The notes: a model not told the origin generated them from the letters alone. Positions 16,936 to 25,225 are shown, counted from the stretch's first letter. The stretch: DNA of 64,000 nucleotides from Actinoplanes sp. M2I2 (GCF_023544445.1 NZ_JALPVJ010000019.1:109718-173717), one strand, 5' to 3'. Made by a program: numbers and translations.

Positions 16936-17808
16936 GTGGCATTGACGAATGATGTGTTCGGCCGGCCGACCAGACGGCAGGTGCTGATCGGTGCGGCCGC
17001 GGCCGGGGCGGTGCTCGGGGCCGGAGCCGGCGACCGGGCTGCGCACGCCTCCTCGGCCCCGGTGACGCGGTCGCTGCGGTCCGGCGAGCGGCTTCCCGCG
17101 ATCGGGCTCGGCCTGGTGCCCGGCGCGAGCCTTCAGGTCGTACGGGTGTTCGCGCAGGCCGGCGGTCGCGTGGTCGACACCTCCCGGCTGGACGACCGAT
17201 CCGAGGTCGCGTTCGCTTCCCGGCGCGACACCGGCGACCTGTTCCTGACCCGGACGGTCGGCGCGGTCGCCGCACAGCCCCGGCCGGGCCGCCGGATCGA
17301 CGCGGTGCACGTGGGCGAGCTGGCCGGTGTCGACGAGATGGTGCCGGCGTTGAAGCGGTGGAAGGACGCGGGACGGGTGAACCACGTCGGCGTCAGCCAT
17401 CATGAGCCCCGCTACTTCCCGGCCATCGAGATCCTGATGCGCAACGCCGCGATCGACGTCGTGCGGGTCCGTTACTCGCTTCTCACCCGGGACGCCGAGG
17501 CGCACCTGCTGCCCCTCGCGGCCGAGCGCGGCATCCCGGTCATCGCCACCATGCCGATGGAACAGGGACGTCTGCACGCGCTGGTCGCCGGCCAGCCGGT
17601 GCCACGGTGGGCAGCCGGCTTCGGCGCCACGACCTGGGCCCAGTTCTTCCTCAAGTACGTTTTGGCGCACCCGGCCGTCACCGTGGTCGTGCCGTCCTCG
17701 AGCAGCCCCGCCCACGTGACCGAGAACATGGCCGCTCTGCGCGGCCCGCTACCCGACGAGAGCCAGCGGGCACGCATGGTCGACCACCTGACCGCCCTGA
17801 CGGGCTGA
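16936..17808 (+). CDS. Tat-exported aldo/keto reductase-like protein with degenerate active site
   Basis: 290 aa. GTG 16936 is chosen because GGGAG lies 8 bases upstream. The N-terminus is a twin-arginine signal (TRRQVLIGAAAAGAVLGAG). The mature part keeps the AKR barrel pattern (RLPAIGLGLVPG, VVDTSRLDDRSEVAF, RVNHVGVSHHEPRYF, VVVPSSSSPAHVTENM). Of the catalytic tetrad, Asp (VVDTS) and a His (DAVHVG) remain, but the Tyr of the usual D-x-x-x-Y motif is absent and the Lys strand reads FLTRTVG. It is probably not an ordinary NADPH reductase; a binding or altered role is possible. Confidence 0.78.
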   Translation: MALTNDVFGRPTRRQVLIGAAAAGAVLGAGAGDRAAHASSAPVTRSLRSGERLPAIGLGLVPGASLQVVRVFAQAGGRVVDTSRLDDRSEVAFASRRDTGDLFLTRTVGAVAAQPRPGRRIDAVHVGELAGVDEMVPALKRWKDAGRVNHVGVSHHEPRYFPAIEILMRNAAIDVVRVRYSLLTRDAEAHLLPLAAERGIPVIATMPMEQGRLHALVAGQPVPRWAAGFGATTWAQFFLKYVLAHPAVTVVVPSSSSPAHVTENMAALRGPLPDESQRARMVDHLTALTG

Positions 17809-17823
17809 GCCACACGTCGCGGG

Positions 17824-18083
17824 CTCAGCGCATCGCGTCGCGGGCTCGGCTCAGCGCATCACGTCGCAAGCTCAACTCAGCGCATCACGTCGCAGGCTCA
17901 ACTCAGCGCATCACGTCGCAGGCTCTACTCAGCGCATCACGTCGCAAGCTCAACTCAGCGCATCACGTCGCAGGCTTGGCTCAGCGCATCGCGTCGCAAG
18001 CTCAGCTCAGCGCATCACTTCGCGGGCTTGGCTCAGCGCATCACTTCGCGGGCTTGGCTCAGCGAATGACGTCGCCGACCGGG
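17824..18083. repeat. 26-bp tandem array (about 10 units) anchored on the 3' end of the deacetylase gene
   Basis: The motif CTCAGCGCAT recurs at 17824, 17850, 17876, 17902, 17928, 17954, 17980, 18006 and 18032, exactly 26 bases apart. The last copy, at 18058, is the 3' end of the minus-strand deacetylase gene (codons for Gly-Asp-Val-Ile-Arg-stop). Units differ at a few bases. There are no spacers and no palindrome, so it is not CRISPR. Confidence 0.95.
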
Positions 18084-19351
18084 AGCACGGTCATGCCGCG
18101 GCTGGAGATCGCCCGCATGATCGCGGCGAAGTCGTCGCGGTTGCAGTCGGCGCTCGAGGCCGGGGTGCCGGCGACGATCCGGTGGAAGCACAGGATGAGC
18201 CAGCCCCCGGAAAGCTGGGCGCGGTCGAGCAGTCCACCCGGTCCGGTCAGGTTGGCCGGGTTGGCCAGGCCGGCGCTCGCCGAGCTGATCCCGGTGAGGG
18301 ACCGCAGCCGGGTCGGCATCGGCGGCGGCACGGCCTCACGCGTGTCCTCGGCGATGATCGACCGCCCGGTGGAGAAGTAGCGCGCCACCAGCGACTCGAC
18401 ACTGACCCCGTCCGTCGTCTTCCCGAACCGCCCGCCGGGGTAGGCGAACGAGTCGCCGTGGAAGCCGTTCTCGACCAGCCAGCCCCGGAGCGCGGCGGCG
18501 TCGGCGTCGACCACGGCCGCGGTCGAGCCGTCGTAGCGGGCCTCGTGGACGGCGCCCTTGTAGGCGTGGCCGGCGACCTCCCAGCCGGACAGATTCTGCG
18601 CCGCCTTGAGCTGGGCCAGGTTGTATTTCTGGGCCGTGCCGATCTGGTCGGCGATCGTGTAGGTGGTGCCGCGGAAGCCGTAGGTGTCCATCGCCGGGCG
18701 GCCGTTGTCGAAGACATCCGACCACGAGTCGTCGAACGTGATCGAGACCAGGCCGTTCGCGTAGGACGTCTTGGTGTCGTCGACGATCTCGACCGACTGC
18801 AGCCGGACGGTGCACGGGCCGGTGCCGGCGTCGATCACCTGGAAGCGCAGATCGGTGAAGCCGGTCCGGGTGGAGGGAACACGGTCCGGAGTCAGCGAGA
18901 AGCTGCCGGCCGCGGCCTGGACGTCGCCCCACTGCAGAGTCACCATGACCCATTCGCCGGACTGCACCCAGTTCTGCGTCGTCGTGTTGGTGTGGGCCCG
19001 CCAGCGGAAGTTGTTGGCCAGGCCCGACGTGCCGACGTAGAAGCTGATCCACCGCAGCTTGGTGACGTCGGAGACCTTGAACAGCAGGCGGATCGCCTTG
19101 CCGGTCAGGTTGAGCGGCGCCCCGCCGAGCCGCTGGACGTTGGCTTGGTCGACCGAGGCCGCGTTCGCGGTGGCGCGCCCGGCGGTGGTGATCGAAACCG
19201 ACTGCGTCCCGCGGACGAACTCGGTGGTGTCGTTGAGGTTCGACGTGCCGACGTTGCCGCCGGTGGTGCTCCAGCCATGGCCGGTCTGGAAGTTCTGCGT
19301 CCAGGAGGCCGGGGCCCACCTCGGAACCGCCCGCGGTGCGATGATCGGCAC
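18059..19351 (-). CDS. Polysaccharide deacetylase (NodB/CE4-like) with N-terminal beta-rich domain, no signal peptide
   Basis: 430 aa. GTG 19351 has AGAGGAA upstream. Residues ~15-200 look like a beta-sandwich (QNFQTGHGWSTTGGNVGTSN), with no export signal. The deacetylase domain follows: VSITFDDSWSD with the paired Asp, GTTYTIADQIG, the GHAYKGAVHEA segment (His ligand), SFAYPGGRFG, and LILCFHRI near the end. Similar proteins without signals occur in actinophage tail regions and in actinomycete genomes; a phage origin is possible. The substrate is probably a cell-wall or exopolysaccharide N-acetyl group. Its 3' end is copied in the array downstream. Confidence 0.85.
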   Translation of the reverse strand: MPIIAPRAVPRWAPASWTQNFQTGHGWSTTGGNVGTSNLNDTTEFVRGTQSVSITTAGRATANAASVDQANVQRLGGAPLNLTGKAIRLLFKVSDVTKLRWISFYVGTSGLANNFRWRAHTNTTTQNWVQSGEWVMVTLQWGDVQAAAGSFSLTPDRVPSTRTGFTDLRFQVIDAGTGPCTVRLQSVEIVDDTKTSYANGLVSITFDDSWSDVFDNGRPAMDTYGFRGTTYTIADQIGTAQKYNLAQLKAAQNLSGWEVAGHAYKGAVHEARYDGSTAAVVDADAAALRGWLVENGFHGDSFAYPGGRFGKTTDGVSVESLVARYFSTGRSIIAEDTREAVPPPMPTRLRSLTGISSASAGLANPANLTGPGGLLDRAQLSGGWLILCFHRIVAGTPASSADCNRDDFAAIMRAISSRGMTVLPVGDVIR

Positions 19352-19365
19352 GAAAGAATTCCTCT

Positions 19366-19454
19366 GGTCGACGGTGGCTGGTCGGGCAGTAGCTGGTCGG
19401 ACAGTGGCCGGTCGGACGGTGGCTGGTCGGACGGTGGCTGGTCGGACGGACCGC
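19366..19454. repeat. 15-bp tandem repeats (about 6 copies) between two minus-strand genes
   Basis: GTCGG recurs at 19381, 19396, 19411, 19426 and 19441, with a related GTCGA at 19366 (period 15). On the minus strand the unit reads like CTGTCCGACCAGC, close to CTGTCCGAGTAGC, the last codons (Leu-Ser-Glu-stop) of the gene ending at 19454. The gene copy is offset by 16 bases, so this case is more diverged. Confidence 0.8.
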
Positions 19455-19816
19455 TACTCGGACAGCCAGGCTCGCGCGTTCTGCAGCGGAACAGCGAAGA
19501 AGGTCGCGTTTCCCCACCGCAGCTTCTGACCGGGCTTGTCCAGAGGCTCGATCATCCAGGCGCTGACCACGCGCCGCCCGTCGATGTTGACGCTGTCACC
19601 GCCCCGGCCGTCGGCGAACTCGATGTCCCGGAGCCATCCGACGCCGTCCTGGTCGCCGCGCTGTCCCGCCGAGAATTCCACGACGAGATCACCGACCCGG
19701 GGGCGTTTCATCCGTTCCCGGAGTTCGGCGCTCAAATAGGGCATGTTGGGCGCGAGCGTGGCGCACCACAGTTCGTTGGCCAGTACGGCGATCAGTTGCG
19801 TCCTGCTGGGTTGCAC
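19454..19816 (-). CDS. Conserved-looking hypothetical protein, 120 aa
   Basis: GTG 19816. A soluble protein beginning with a helix (TQLIAVLANELWCATLAP), then a small beta-rich part (RPRVGDLVVEFSAGQRGDQD, VGWLRDIEF) and a C-terminal Trp/Phe-containing end. It has no membrane segment and no motif I recognise. It lies upstream of the deacetylase gene on the same strand, about 100 bases away across the 15-bp repeats. Confidence 0.65.
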   Translation of the reverse strand: MQPSRTQLIAVLANELWCATLAPNMPYLSAELRERMKRPRVGDLVVEFSAGQRGDQDGVGWLRDIEFADGRGGDSVNIDGRRVVSAWMIEPLDKPGQKLRWGNATFFAVPLQNARAWLSE

Positions 19817-19882
19817 CGCGAGAGTATTTCACGTGCGTTTCGACAGATGAAGGCCCTGCGAGATGCCTCACTCAGCTGCTGG

Positions 19883-21058
19883 TCAGGACGGCTGGGTGAC
19901 GGGACCCGCCGGCGCCGCGCCGCCGTTCTCCCGCTTACCGACGACCCCGCCGCCGAGGTACGTCTCGACGAGGTCGGCCCGGACGACCTGGGCGCGAGCG
20001 TCGTCCTCGGTGATCGCGCTGCCGTCCGCCTCCGCCACCAGGGAATACACGAGGTAGTGGCCCCGCACCTCCCAGGCCAGGTTGGCGGCGGCCCGGCTGA
20101 CGATGTCGGACGGCCCGCCCGCGAGCAGACCGCCGAATCGGCCCGTGCCCTTGTCGACGGCCTCCTTGATGGCAGCCGCCGCCTTCTCCGTCTTCGCCCG
20201 GCTCTCGAGGTTGAAGAGGCCGGCCGTGATGACCAGGGCGCCGTCGGGCGAGGTCATGGTGGCCCGGACCACCTGCGTGCAACCGGCCGTGGCCAGCTCC
20301 TGAGCGATGGCGCCACTGGCCGCCGCGTCGCACTTGGCCGTTTCCTGCGTCTTGAGAACCTTGTAGGCCCCGTCGGCGCCGGGAACCGTGGCGGACGGGA
20401 AGACCTCGCGGACGGTCAGCGGCGAGGGGTCGGCGCCGCGGTCCGCGACCCGGAGCTCCTGCGCGGTCGGCGGCTTGTCGGAGCCGCGCAGGTAATACCA
20501 GCCGCCACCGCCCGCGGCGGCCAGCACGAGCAGGAGCACGAAGACCAGCGGCTTGCGGGAACGGCGTTCGGGCTCGGGCTCGAAGGCCGGGAGGGGTGCG
20601 GGTTCCTCTTGGGGCGCGCCGCCGTACTCACCGGGACGACCGTAGGTGCCGCCCGCGCGATAAGGCTGCCCTCCGTCGCCTTGCGGCGCCGGCCGCCGGC
20701 CGGGCACACCGGGACTGACCGGGGCCGGACGCTGACCAGGCACAGCCGGGCTGACCGGGGCCGGACGCTGACCGACCACGCCGGGACTGACCGGGGCCGG
20801 ACGCCGGCCGGGCCCACCGGGGCTGACCGGGGCCGGACGCTGACCGGGCGCAGCGGGGCCGGTCGGCGCCGGCCAGGGCTGACGCGCGGGTGGAGCCGGC
20901 GGGGCGCCGGAGGACGGGGCGTAGGGACGTCCGCCGTACTGAGTGCCGGTTCGCTGCGGCGGAACGTCGCCGTGCCGCGCGGTGTCGGGCGGGGCCCACT
21001 GACCCTCGGACGAGCCGTACCCGCGCGAGGGGTCACGCCGACCGTAATCGTCGGTCAC
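19883..21058 (-). CDS. Membrane-anchored protein with Pro-rich repeated N-terminus, unknown function
   Basis: 391 aa from GTG 21058 (start not firm). Residues 1-~200 are Pro/Gly/Arg-rich and cytoplasmic, with a 12-residue repeat around RPAPVSPG. One membrane helix follows (PLVFVLLLVLAAAGGGGWYYL). The extracytoplasmic domain (~160 aa) has two Cys (AKCDAA, TAGCTQVV) that may form a disulphide, and contains VVRATMTSPDGALVITAGLF. The layout resembles many actinomycete one-helix membrane proteins of unknown role. Confidence 0.75.
   Translation of the reverse strand: MTDDYGRRDPSRGYGSSEGQWAPPDTARHGDVPPQRTGTQYGGRPYAPSSGAPPAPPARQPWPAPTGPAAPGQRPAPVSPGGPGRRPAPVSPGVVGQRPAPVSPAVPGQRPAPVSPGVPGRRPAPQGDGGQPYRAGGTYGRPGEYGGAPQEEPAPLPAFEPEPERRSRKPLVFVLLLVLAAAGGGGWYYLRGSDKPPTAQELRVADRGADPSPLTVREVFPSATVPGADGAYKVLKTQETAKCDAAASGAIAQELATAGCTQVVRATMTSPDGALVITAGLFNLESRAKTEKAAAAIKEAVDKGTGRFGGLLAGGPSDIVSRAAANLAWEVRGHYLVYSLVAEADGSAITEDDARAQVVRADLVETYLGGGVVGKRENGGAAPAGPVTQPS
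20700..20850 (-). repeat. 36-bp in-frame repeat encoding RPAPVSPG units
   Basis: Four imperfect 12-residue units in the Pro-rich part of the membrane protein gene (GQRPAPVSPG, GRRPAPVSPG and variants). The unit length keeps the reading frame. Confidence 0.85.
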
Positions 21059-21343
21059 GGCGTCGAAGGCTCTCGAGGGCACGGGGCATGCACAGCAGAG
21101 ATTGGACCACCCCGCGCCGGATTCGTCAGCCCCGGCCAACGTGTTTTTTATCGCGAACAAGATCCGATTGATGGCTTTTGAGGCAGCGTGCGTGCTTGAT
21201 GCAGCGTACATATCGGACAAATCAAGCGACCGATCAGTGGTCTCCGCGGACAGAATTCGGGCGGGCACCATGGCGGCGTACCTGTGTGTAACCTGTCTCC
21301 CGCTGCCACGAGCAGTTCACCCCTTGAAGAAAGCTGGGTTTAC
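21059..21343. other. 285-base intergenic region upstream of the exopolysaccharide operon
   Basis: More A/T-rich than its surroundings (for example GTTTTTTATCGCG near 21141). It separates divergent genes and should hold both promoters. I see no riboswitch core and no clear operator. Confidence 0.5.
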
Positions 21344-21451
21344 GTGGGCGCCCACCTAGGTTTGTTCCAAATTCTGCTCGTCGCGGCCGGCATCGTGATC
21401 ACCTTCGCGCTGTCGATCCGCCTGTTCTGGCGGCGCGGGATGAAGCCGTGA
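21344..21451 (+). CDS. Small single-helix membrane protein (35 aa), first gene of the exopolysaccharide operon
   Basis: GTG 21344, product starting MGAHLGLFQILLVAAGIVIT and ending SIRLFWRRGMKP: one membrane helix followed by a positively charged end. Its TGA (21449-21451) overlaps the GTG start of the synthase gene as GTGA, the same coupling used elsewhere here, which supports a real gene. A likely role is an accessory subunit or leader for the synthase; this is inference. Confidence 0.6.
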   Translation: MGAHLGLFQILLVAAGIVITFALSIRLFWRRGMKP

Positions 21452-22971
21452 CGAAGGCTGCCAAGACGGCACGATGGACCCCGGGACGGGCACTTCCCGC
21501 GGTGGTCCTCATGGTGGGTGCCGCCTCGTTCTGGCTCTATCACCACGTGACCCGGTTCGAGAACTTCGACACCGACGTCTCGTCGTACGAAGTGGTCTAC
21601 GCGTTCGCCTTTGTCGTCTTCTTTCTGCAACTTCTGCTGGCGACTTTCGACCGGCCCAAGCGGGTCACCCCGAAACAGGCCGCTCAGCTGGCGAAACTCA
21701 AAGTGGTGGCGGTCGTCCCGCTCTACAACGAGGACGTCGACGCGGTCATCGCGACCATCCGGGGCCTGCTCGCCCAGACCCGGCAGCTGGACGCCATCTT
21801 CGTCCGGGACGACGGTTCCAACAAAGTGGACTATCTGCCCACCGAGCTGTGGGCGATCGAGGCGGCCAACGAGGCCAACATCCCGCTCGTGTGGGTCCGC
21901 GACCTCAACCGGGGCAAGCGCGCGACCCACGTCGCGGCCTCGCTGCGCTTCGCCGGCTGGGCCGACGCCTACCTCACGATCGACTCGGACTCGGTGCTCT
22001 CCCCCGACGCGCTCGAGAACCTGCTGATGCCCCTGGCTGACCCGAAGGTCATGTCGGTCGCCGGGGTGTTCTTCACCTACAACCTGAACGGCCCGATCGC
22101 CCGTGGGGTCGACCTGATCTGCACGGCGTCGCAGCTGACCGACCGGTCGGCCACGTCGGCGCTGGGCTCGGTGCTCGTCAACTCGGGCGGGATCTCGCTC
22201 TACCGCGCCGCGGTGCTCGACGACTGCCGGCACGGCTACGCGAACGAGGAGTTCTTCGGGCGCCGCGTCGAGTTCTCCGACGACTCCTACCTCACGCTGC
22301 AGGCGCTCATCCGGGGCAAGACCGTGCAGCAGTCGAACGCCTTCGCGTTCTGCGTCATGCCGGAGAAGATGAGCAACCACCGCCGGCAGTTCCTGCGCTG
22401 GCTGCGGGGATCCTTCATCCGCTCCTTCTGGCGGTTCAAGTACCTCCCGATGCACCGGATCGCCTACTGGCTCCACCTGGTGAAGTGGATCCAGACCGTC
22501 GGTTCGACCATCATCGTAGGGTCGCTGTTCGTGGTGAAGCCGGTGGCCGACGCCATCGCCTGGGCCCGCGGCGGGGACACCGATGCGCTGGTCGCGGACG
22601 GCAAGCTGCTCCTCACGGCACTCGCGGGACTGATCGTTTTCGGCTACCTTCAGCTGCTGCGCATCTTTACCGTCCGTCGGTCCGATCAGTCCCGCGCGGC
22701 CCAGCTGGGCTGGTACCTCCTGCTCGGTCCGGTCACGACGCTCTGGCAGTGGTCGGTGCTGCGAGTGTGGCGGCTCTGGGCGATCGCCTCCTGCATGCGG
22801 TTCAAGTGGGGCACCCGGCAGACGGTCGAGGTCTCGATCGGAGGTGACCATGAAACGGTGCTTGCTAGTGCTGCCGCTGCTGCTACTGGCTGGATGCGCG
22901 ACGAAACCCGAGTCTTCTTTCCAGGGCCGGCAGAGCGCGAGCGTATCGAGCGATACCGCTCCTCCCGCTAG
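21448..22971 (+). CDS. Processive family 2 glycosyltransferase (hyaluronan/chitin synthase-like)
   Basis: 507 aa. Two N-terminal membrane helices, a GT2 domain and three or more C-terminal helices. Catalytic motifs: VVPLYNED, VRDDGS (D121-D122), TIDSDSVLSPDA (D179, D181), EFSDDSYLT (D278-D279) and RRQFLRWLRGS (Q-x-x-R-W, 314-318), the full set for processive synthases such as HasA and NodC. It would make and extrude a beta-linked polymer from UDP-sugars. GTG 21448 overlaps the small upstream gene. Its last 122 bases overlap the following lipoprotein gene in another frame, so the C-terminal ~40 residues coexist with that gene's signal peptide. Confidence 0.9.
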   Translation: MTKAAKTARWTPGRALPAVVLMVGAASFWLYHHVTRFENFDTDVSSYEVVYAFAFVVFFLQLLLATFDRPKRVTPKQAAQLAKLKVVAVVPLYNEDVDAVIATIRGLLAQTRQLDAIFVRDDGSNKVDYLPTELWAIEAANEANIPLVWVRDLNRGKRATHVAASLRFAGWADAYLTIDSDSVLSPDALENLLMPLADPKVMSVAGVFFTYNLNGPIARGVDLICTASQLTDRSATSALGSVLVNSGGISLYRAAVLDDCRHGYANEEFFGRRVEFSDDSYLTLQALIRGKTVQQSNAFAFCVMPEKMSNHRRQFLRWLRGSFIRSFWRFKYLPMHRIAYWLHLVKWIQTVGSTIIVGSLFVVKPVADAIAWARGGDTDALVADGKLLLTALAGLIVFGYLQLLRIFTVRRSDQSRAAQLGWYLLLGPVTTLWQWSVLRVWRLWAIASCMRFKWGTRQTVEVSIGGDHETVLASAAAAATGWMRDETRVFFPGPAERERIERYRSSR

Positions 22972-23854
22972 TGCCATCCATGCCACGGTGGCCATGCTCA
23001 AGGAGGACAAGCCGGTCTTCGGGGTCACGTCGGACAAGCCGGCCGCGGCCGAGTCCGACGAGATCGCGGACGAGACCGGGTGCCGGCCGAAGTGGCGGGG
23101 CGTCTACGCGTCGATCGGCTCCCCGCTCGAGCTGTCCCGGCTGACCGAGGCGGCGGGCATCCCGTTCCTCACCGTGCAGCCGAAGGACCTGAGTACGAAG
23201 GTCAAGCAGAAGACCTGGTCGCTGGCCTCGGTCGCGGCCGGAAAGCAGGACGCCAAGCTGCGGGCCGTGGCCGAGACCGTCGCCGAGTACGGCGACCTCG
23301 TGGTCATCCGGTACGCGCCCGAGATGAACGGCAACTGGTCGCCCTGGGCCGCCGGCGTCAACGGCAACACCCCGGCCGAGTACATCAAGGCCTGGCAGCA
23401 TGTCGTGACGTTGTTCCGGAACGCGGGCGCCACCAACGCCCTGTGGCTCTGGTCCCCGAACATCACCCGTGGCGCTACGGTCCGCGGCCTGTCCCAGTTC
23501 TGGCCGGGTTCGAAGTGGGTCGATCTGGTGGGCTTCACCGGTTACGGCGTCGGCAGCTCGTCCTTCGGCTTCGAGTCGAGGGCCGGTCAGACGTTCGACC
23601 CGACCATGAAGCTTCTCGCCCGGTACAAGAAACCGGTCGTGCTGTCCGAGACCGGGTCCAACGGGGTCAACAAGTCCAAGTGGATCACCAGCCTGGCTCC
23701 GTGGTTGCAGGCCAACCCGAACGTCATCGGGCTGATCTGGACCCAGGCGCCTCCGCCGCACTCCAGTGCGGACTGGCGGTTCGACGAGACGCCCGAGAGC
23801 CTGAAGGCCTTCAAGAAGTCGCTCGTCCCGCACATGACCTGTCTCAGTAAGTAA
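22850..23854 (+). CDS. Lipoprotein glycoside hydrolase, GH26-like
   Basis: 334 aa. ATG 22850 has GGAGGTG just upstream. A lipoprotein signal (LLLLAGC, C16) anchors it outside. The TIM-barrel has the clan A pattern of GH26 beta-mannanases and relatives: RYAPEMNGNW with acid/base E158, LWLWSPN, and VVLSETGS with nucleophile E267. Encoded inside the synthase operon, it probably trims or releases the polymer, as hydrolases do in other synthase-dependent systems; the bond cut is unknown. The last codons and stop are perfectly duplicated downstream. Confidence 0.88.
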   Translation: MKRCLLVLPLLLLAGCATKPESSFQGRQSASVSSDTAPPASAIHATVAMLKEDKPVFGVTSDKPAAAESDEIADETGCRPKWRGVYASIGSPLELSRLTEAAGIPFLTVQPKDLSTKVKQKTWSLASVAAGKQDAKLRAVAETVAEYGDLVVIRYAPEMNGNWSPWAAGVNGNTPAEYIKAWQHVVTLFRNAGATNALWLWSPNITRGATVRGLSQFWPGSKWVDLVGFTGYGVGSSSFGFESRAGQTFDPTMKLLARYKKPVVLSETGSNGVNKSKWITSLAPWLQANPNVIGLIWTQAPPPHSSADWRFDETPESLKAFKKSLVPHMTCLSK

Positions 23855-23877
23855 ACATGACCTGTCTCAGTAAGTAA
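23832..23877. repeat. Perfect 23-bp tandem duplication spanning the GH26 stop codon
   Basis: Bases 23832-23854 (encoding Met-Thr-Cys-Leu-Ser-Lys-stop) are repeated without change at 23855-23877. The identity suggests a recent event. Confidence 0.97.
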
Positions 23878-23920
23878 GCAGTTCCCCTCAGTTCAGTCCA
23901 TCAGCAACAAAGGAGCGACC

Positions 23921-25177
23921 GTGGCGGTCGACATTGTCATCATCGGGCTCGGATACGTCGGGCTTCCCCTCGCTCGGGAAGCGACCCTGGCGGGCATGTC
24001 CGTCGTGGGTTTCGACGTGAACAAGGCGATGGTCGAATCCCTCAACGCCGGTCGGTCCCATGTGGATGACCTGTCGGACGACGACATCGCCGACATGACG
24101 CGGCGGGGCTTCACGGCCACGACCGACGCGAGCGTGATCGCCACGGCCGACGCGGCCGTCATCTGCGTTCCGACGCCGCTGCTCAAGGAGGGCGGCCCCG
24201 ACCTCGGCGCCGTCCAGTCGGCCACCGAGGCCGTGGCCCGCCACCTGCACCCGGGGATGCTGGTCGTGCTCGAGTCGACGACCTACCCGGGCACCACCGA
24301 CGAGCTGGTGCGCCCGATCCTGGAGACCGGTGGCCTGCTCGCGGGCAAGGACTTCCACCTGGCCTTCTCGCCCGAGCGCATCGACCCCGGCAACAAGGAC
24401 TTCGGCCCCGGCAACACGCCGAAGGTCGTCGGCGGGCACACGCCGGCCTGCACCGAGGTCGCGGCGGCCATGTACGGCCGTTTCGTCGACACCGTCGTCC
24501 GCACCAAGGGCACCCGCGAGGCCGAGACGGCCAAGTTGCTCGAGAACACGTACCGGCACGTCAACATCGCCCTGGTCAACGAGATGGCCAAGTTCTGCCA
24601 CCGTCTCGACATCGACCTGTGGGACGTCATCCGGGCGGCGTCCAGCAAGCCGTTCGGGTTCCAGGCGTTCTACCCGGGTCCGGGCGTGGGCGGTCACTGC
24701 ATCCCGATCGACCCCAACTACCTGAGCCACAACGTGCGCCAGCGGCTCGGCTACCCGTTCCGGTTCGTCGAGCTGGCCGAGGAGATCAACGCGACCATGC
24801 CGGCCTACGTGGCGCGGCGGGCCCAGAACATCCTGAACGACGCCGGGCTGGCGACCAGCGGCGCTAACGTCCTGCTGCTCGGGGTGACCTACAAGGCGAA
24901 CATCGCGGACGAGCGCGAGTCGCCGGCCGTCCCGCTGGCCCGTGACCTCAACGGTCTCGGGGCCAAGGTCAGCTACCACGACCCGTACGTCGAGGAGTGG
25001 CACCCCGACATCGACGTCGTGCGGGCCGACGACCTGGAAGGCGCGGTGGCCTCGGCCGACCTGGTCATCCTGGTGCAGAACCACCGCGACTACGACGCCG
25101 ACCGGCTCGCTGCCACGGCCAAGCGCTTCTTCGACACCCGCGGCGTCACCCGCTCCGACGACGCGCAGCGCCTCTGA
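23921..25177 (+). CDS. Nucleotide-sugar 6-dehydrogenase (UDP-HexNAc/UDP-Glc dehydrogenase family)
   Basis: 418 aa, GTG 23921 with AAGGAG 6 bases upstream. Rossmann motif IIGLGYVGLPLA, VICVPTPL, ESTTYPGTTDELV, AFSPERIDPGN, and the catalytic FYPGPGVGGHCIPIDP with C260. The FGFQAFYPGPGVGGH and ESTTYPGTT forms are closer to the WbpA/WecC (UDP-GlcNAc/ManNAc) group than to UDP-glucose enzymes. It oxidises the sugar to a uronic acid and would feed the synthase with an acidic precursor. Confidence 0.93.
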   Translation: MAVDIVIIGLGYVGLPLAREATLAGMSVVGFDVNKAMVESLNAGRSHVDDLSDDDIADMTRRGFTATTDASVIATADAAVICVPTPLLKEGGPDLGAVQSATEAVARHLHPGMLVVLESTTYPGTTDELVRPILETGGLLAGKDFHLAFSPERIDPGNKDFGPGNTPKVVGGHTPACTEVAAAMYGRFVDTVVRTKGTREAETAKLLENTYRHVNIALVNEMAKFCHRLDIDLWDVIRAASSKPFGFQAFYPGPGVGGHCIPIDPNYLSHNVRQRLGYPFRFVELAEEINATMPAYVARRAQNILNDAGLATSGANVLLLGVTYKANIADERESPAVPLARDLNGLGAKVSYHDPYVEEWHPDIDVVRADDLEGAVASADLVILVQNHRDYDADRLAATAKRFFDTRGVTRSDDAQRL

Positions 25178-25225
25178 CGAGCACCGCAGGGCATAAGGAG
25201 GCCCCCGGAGGGGGATAGTGGTCGG

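Noticed and set aside
17824..18083. CRISPR array
   Set aside because: Units follow each other with no spacers, are only 26 bp and match the end of a neighbouring gene; no cas genes are present.
17607..18380. 257-aa plus-strand ORF running through the 26-bp array
   Set aside because: It is made of out-of-frame aldo/keto reductase sequence, the repeat array and antisense deacetylase sequence; the repeat unit does not keep the frame.
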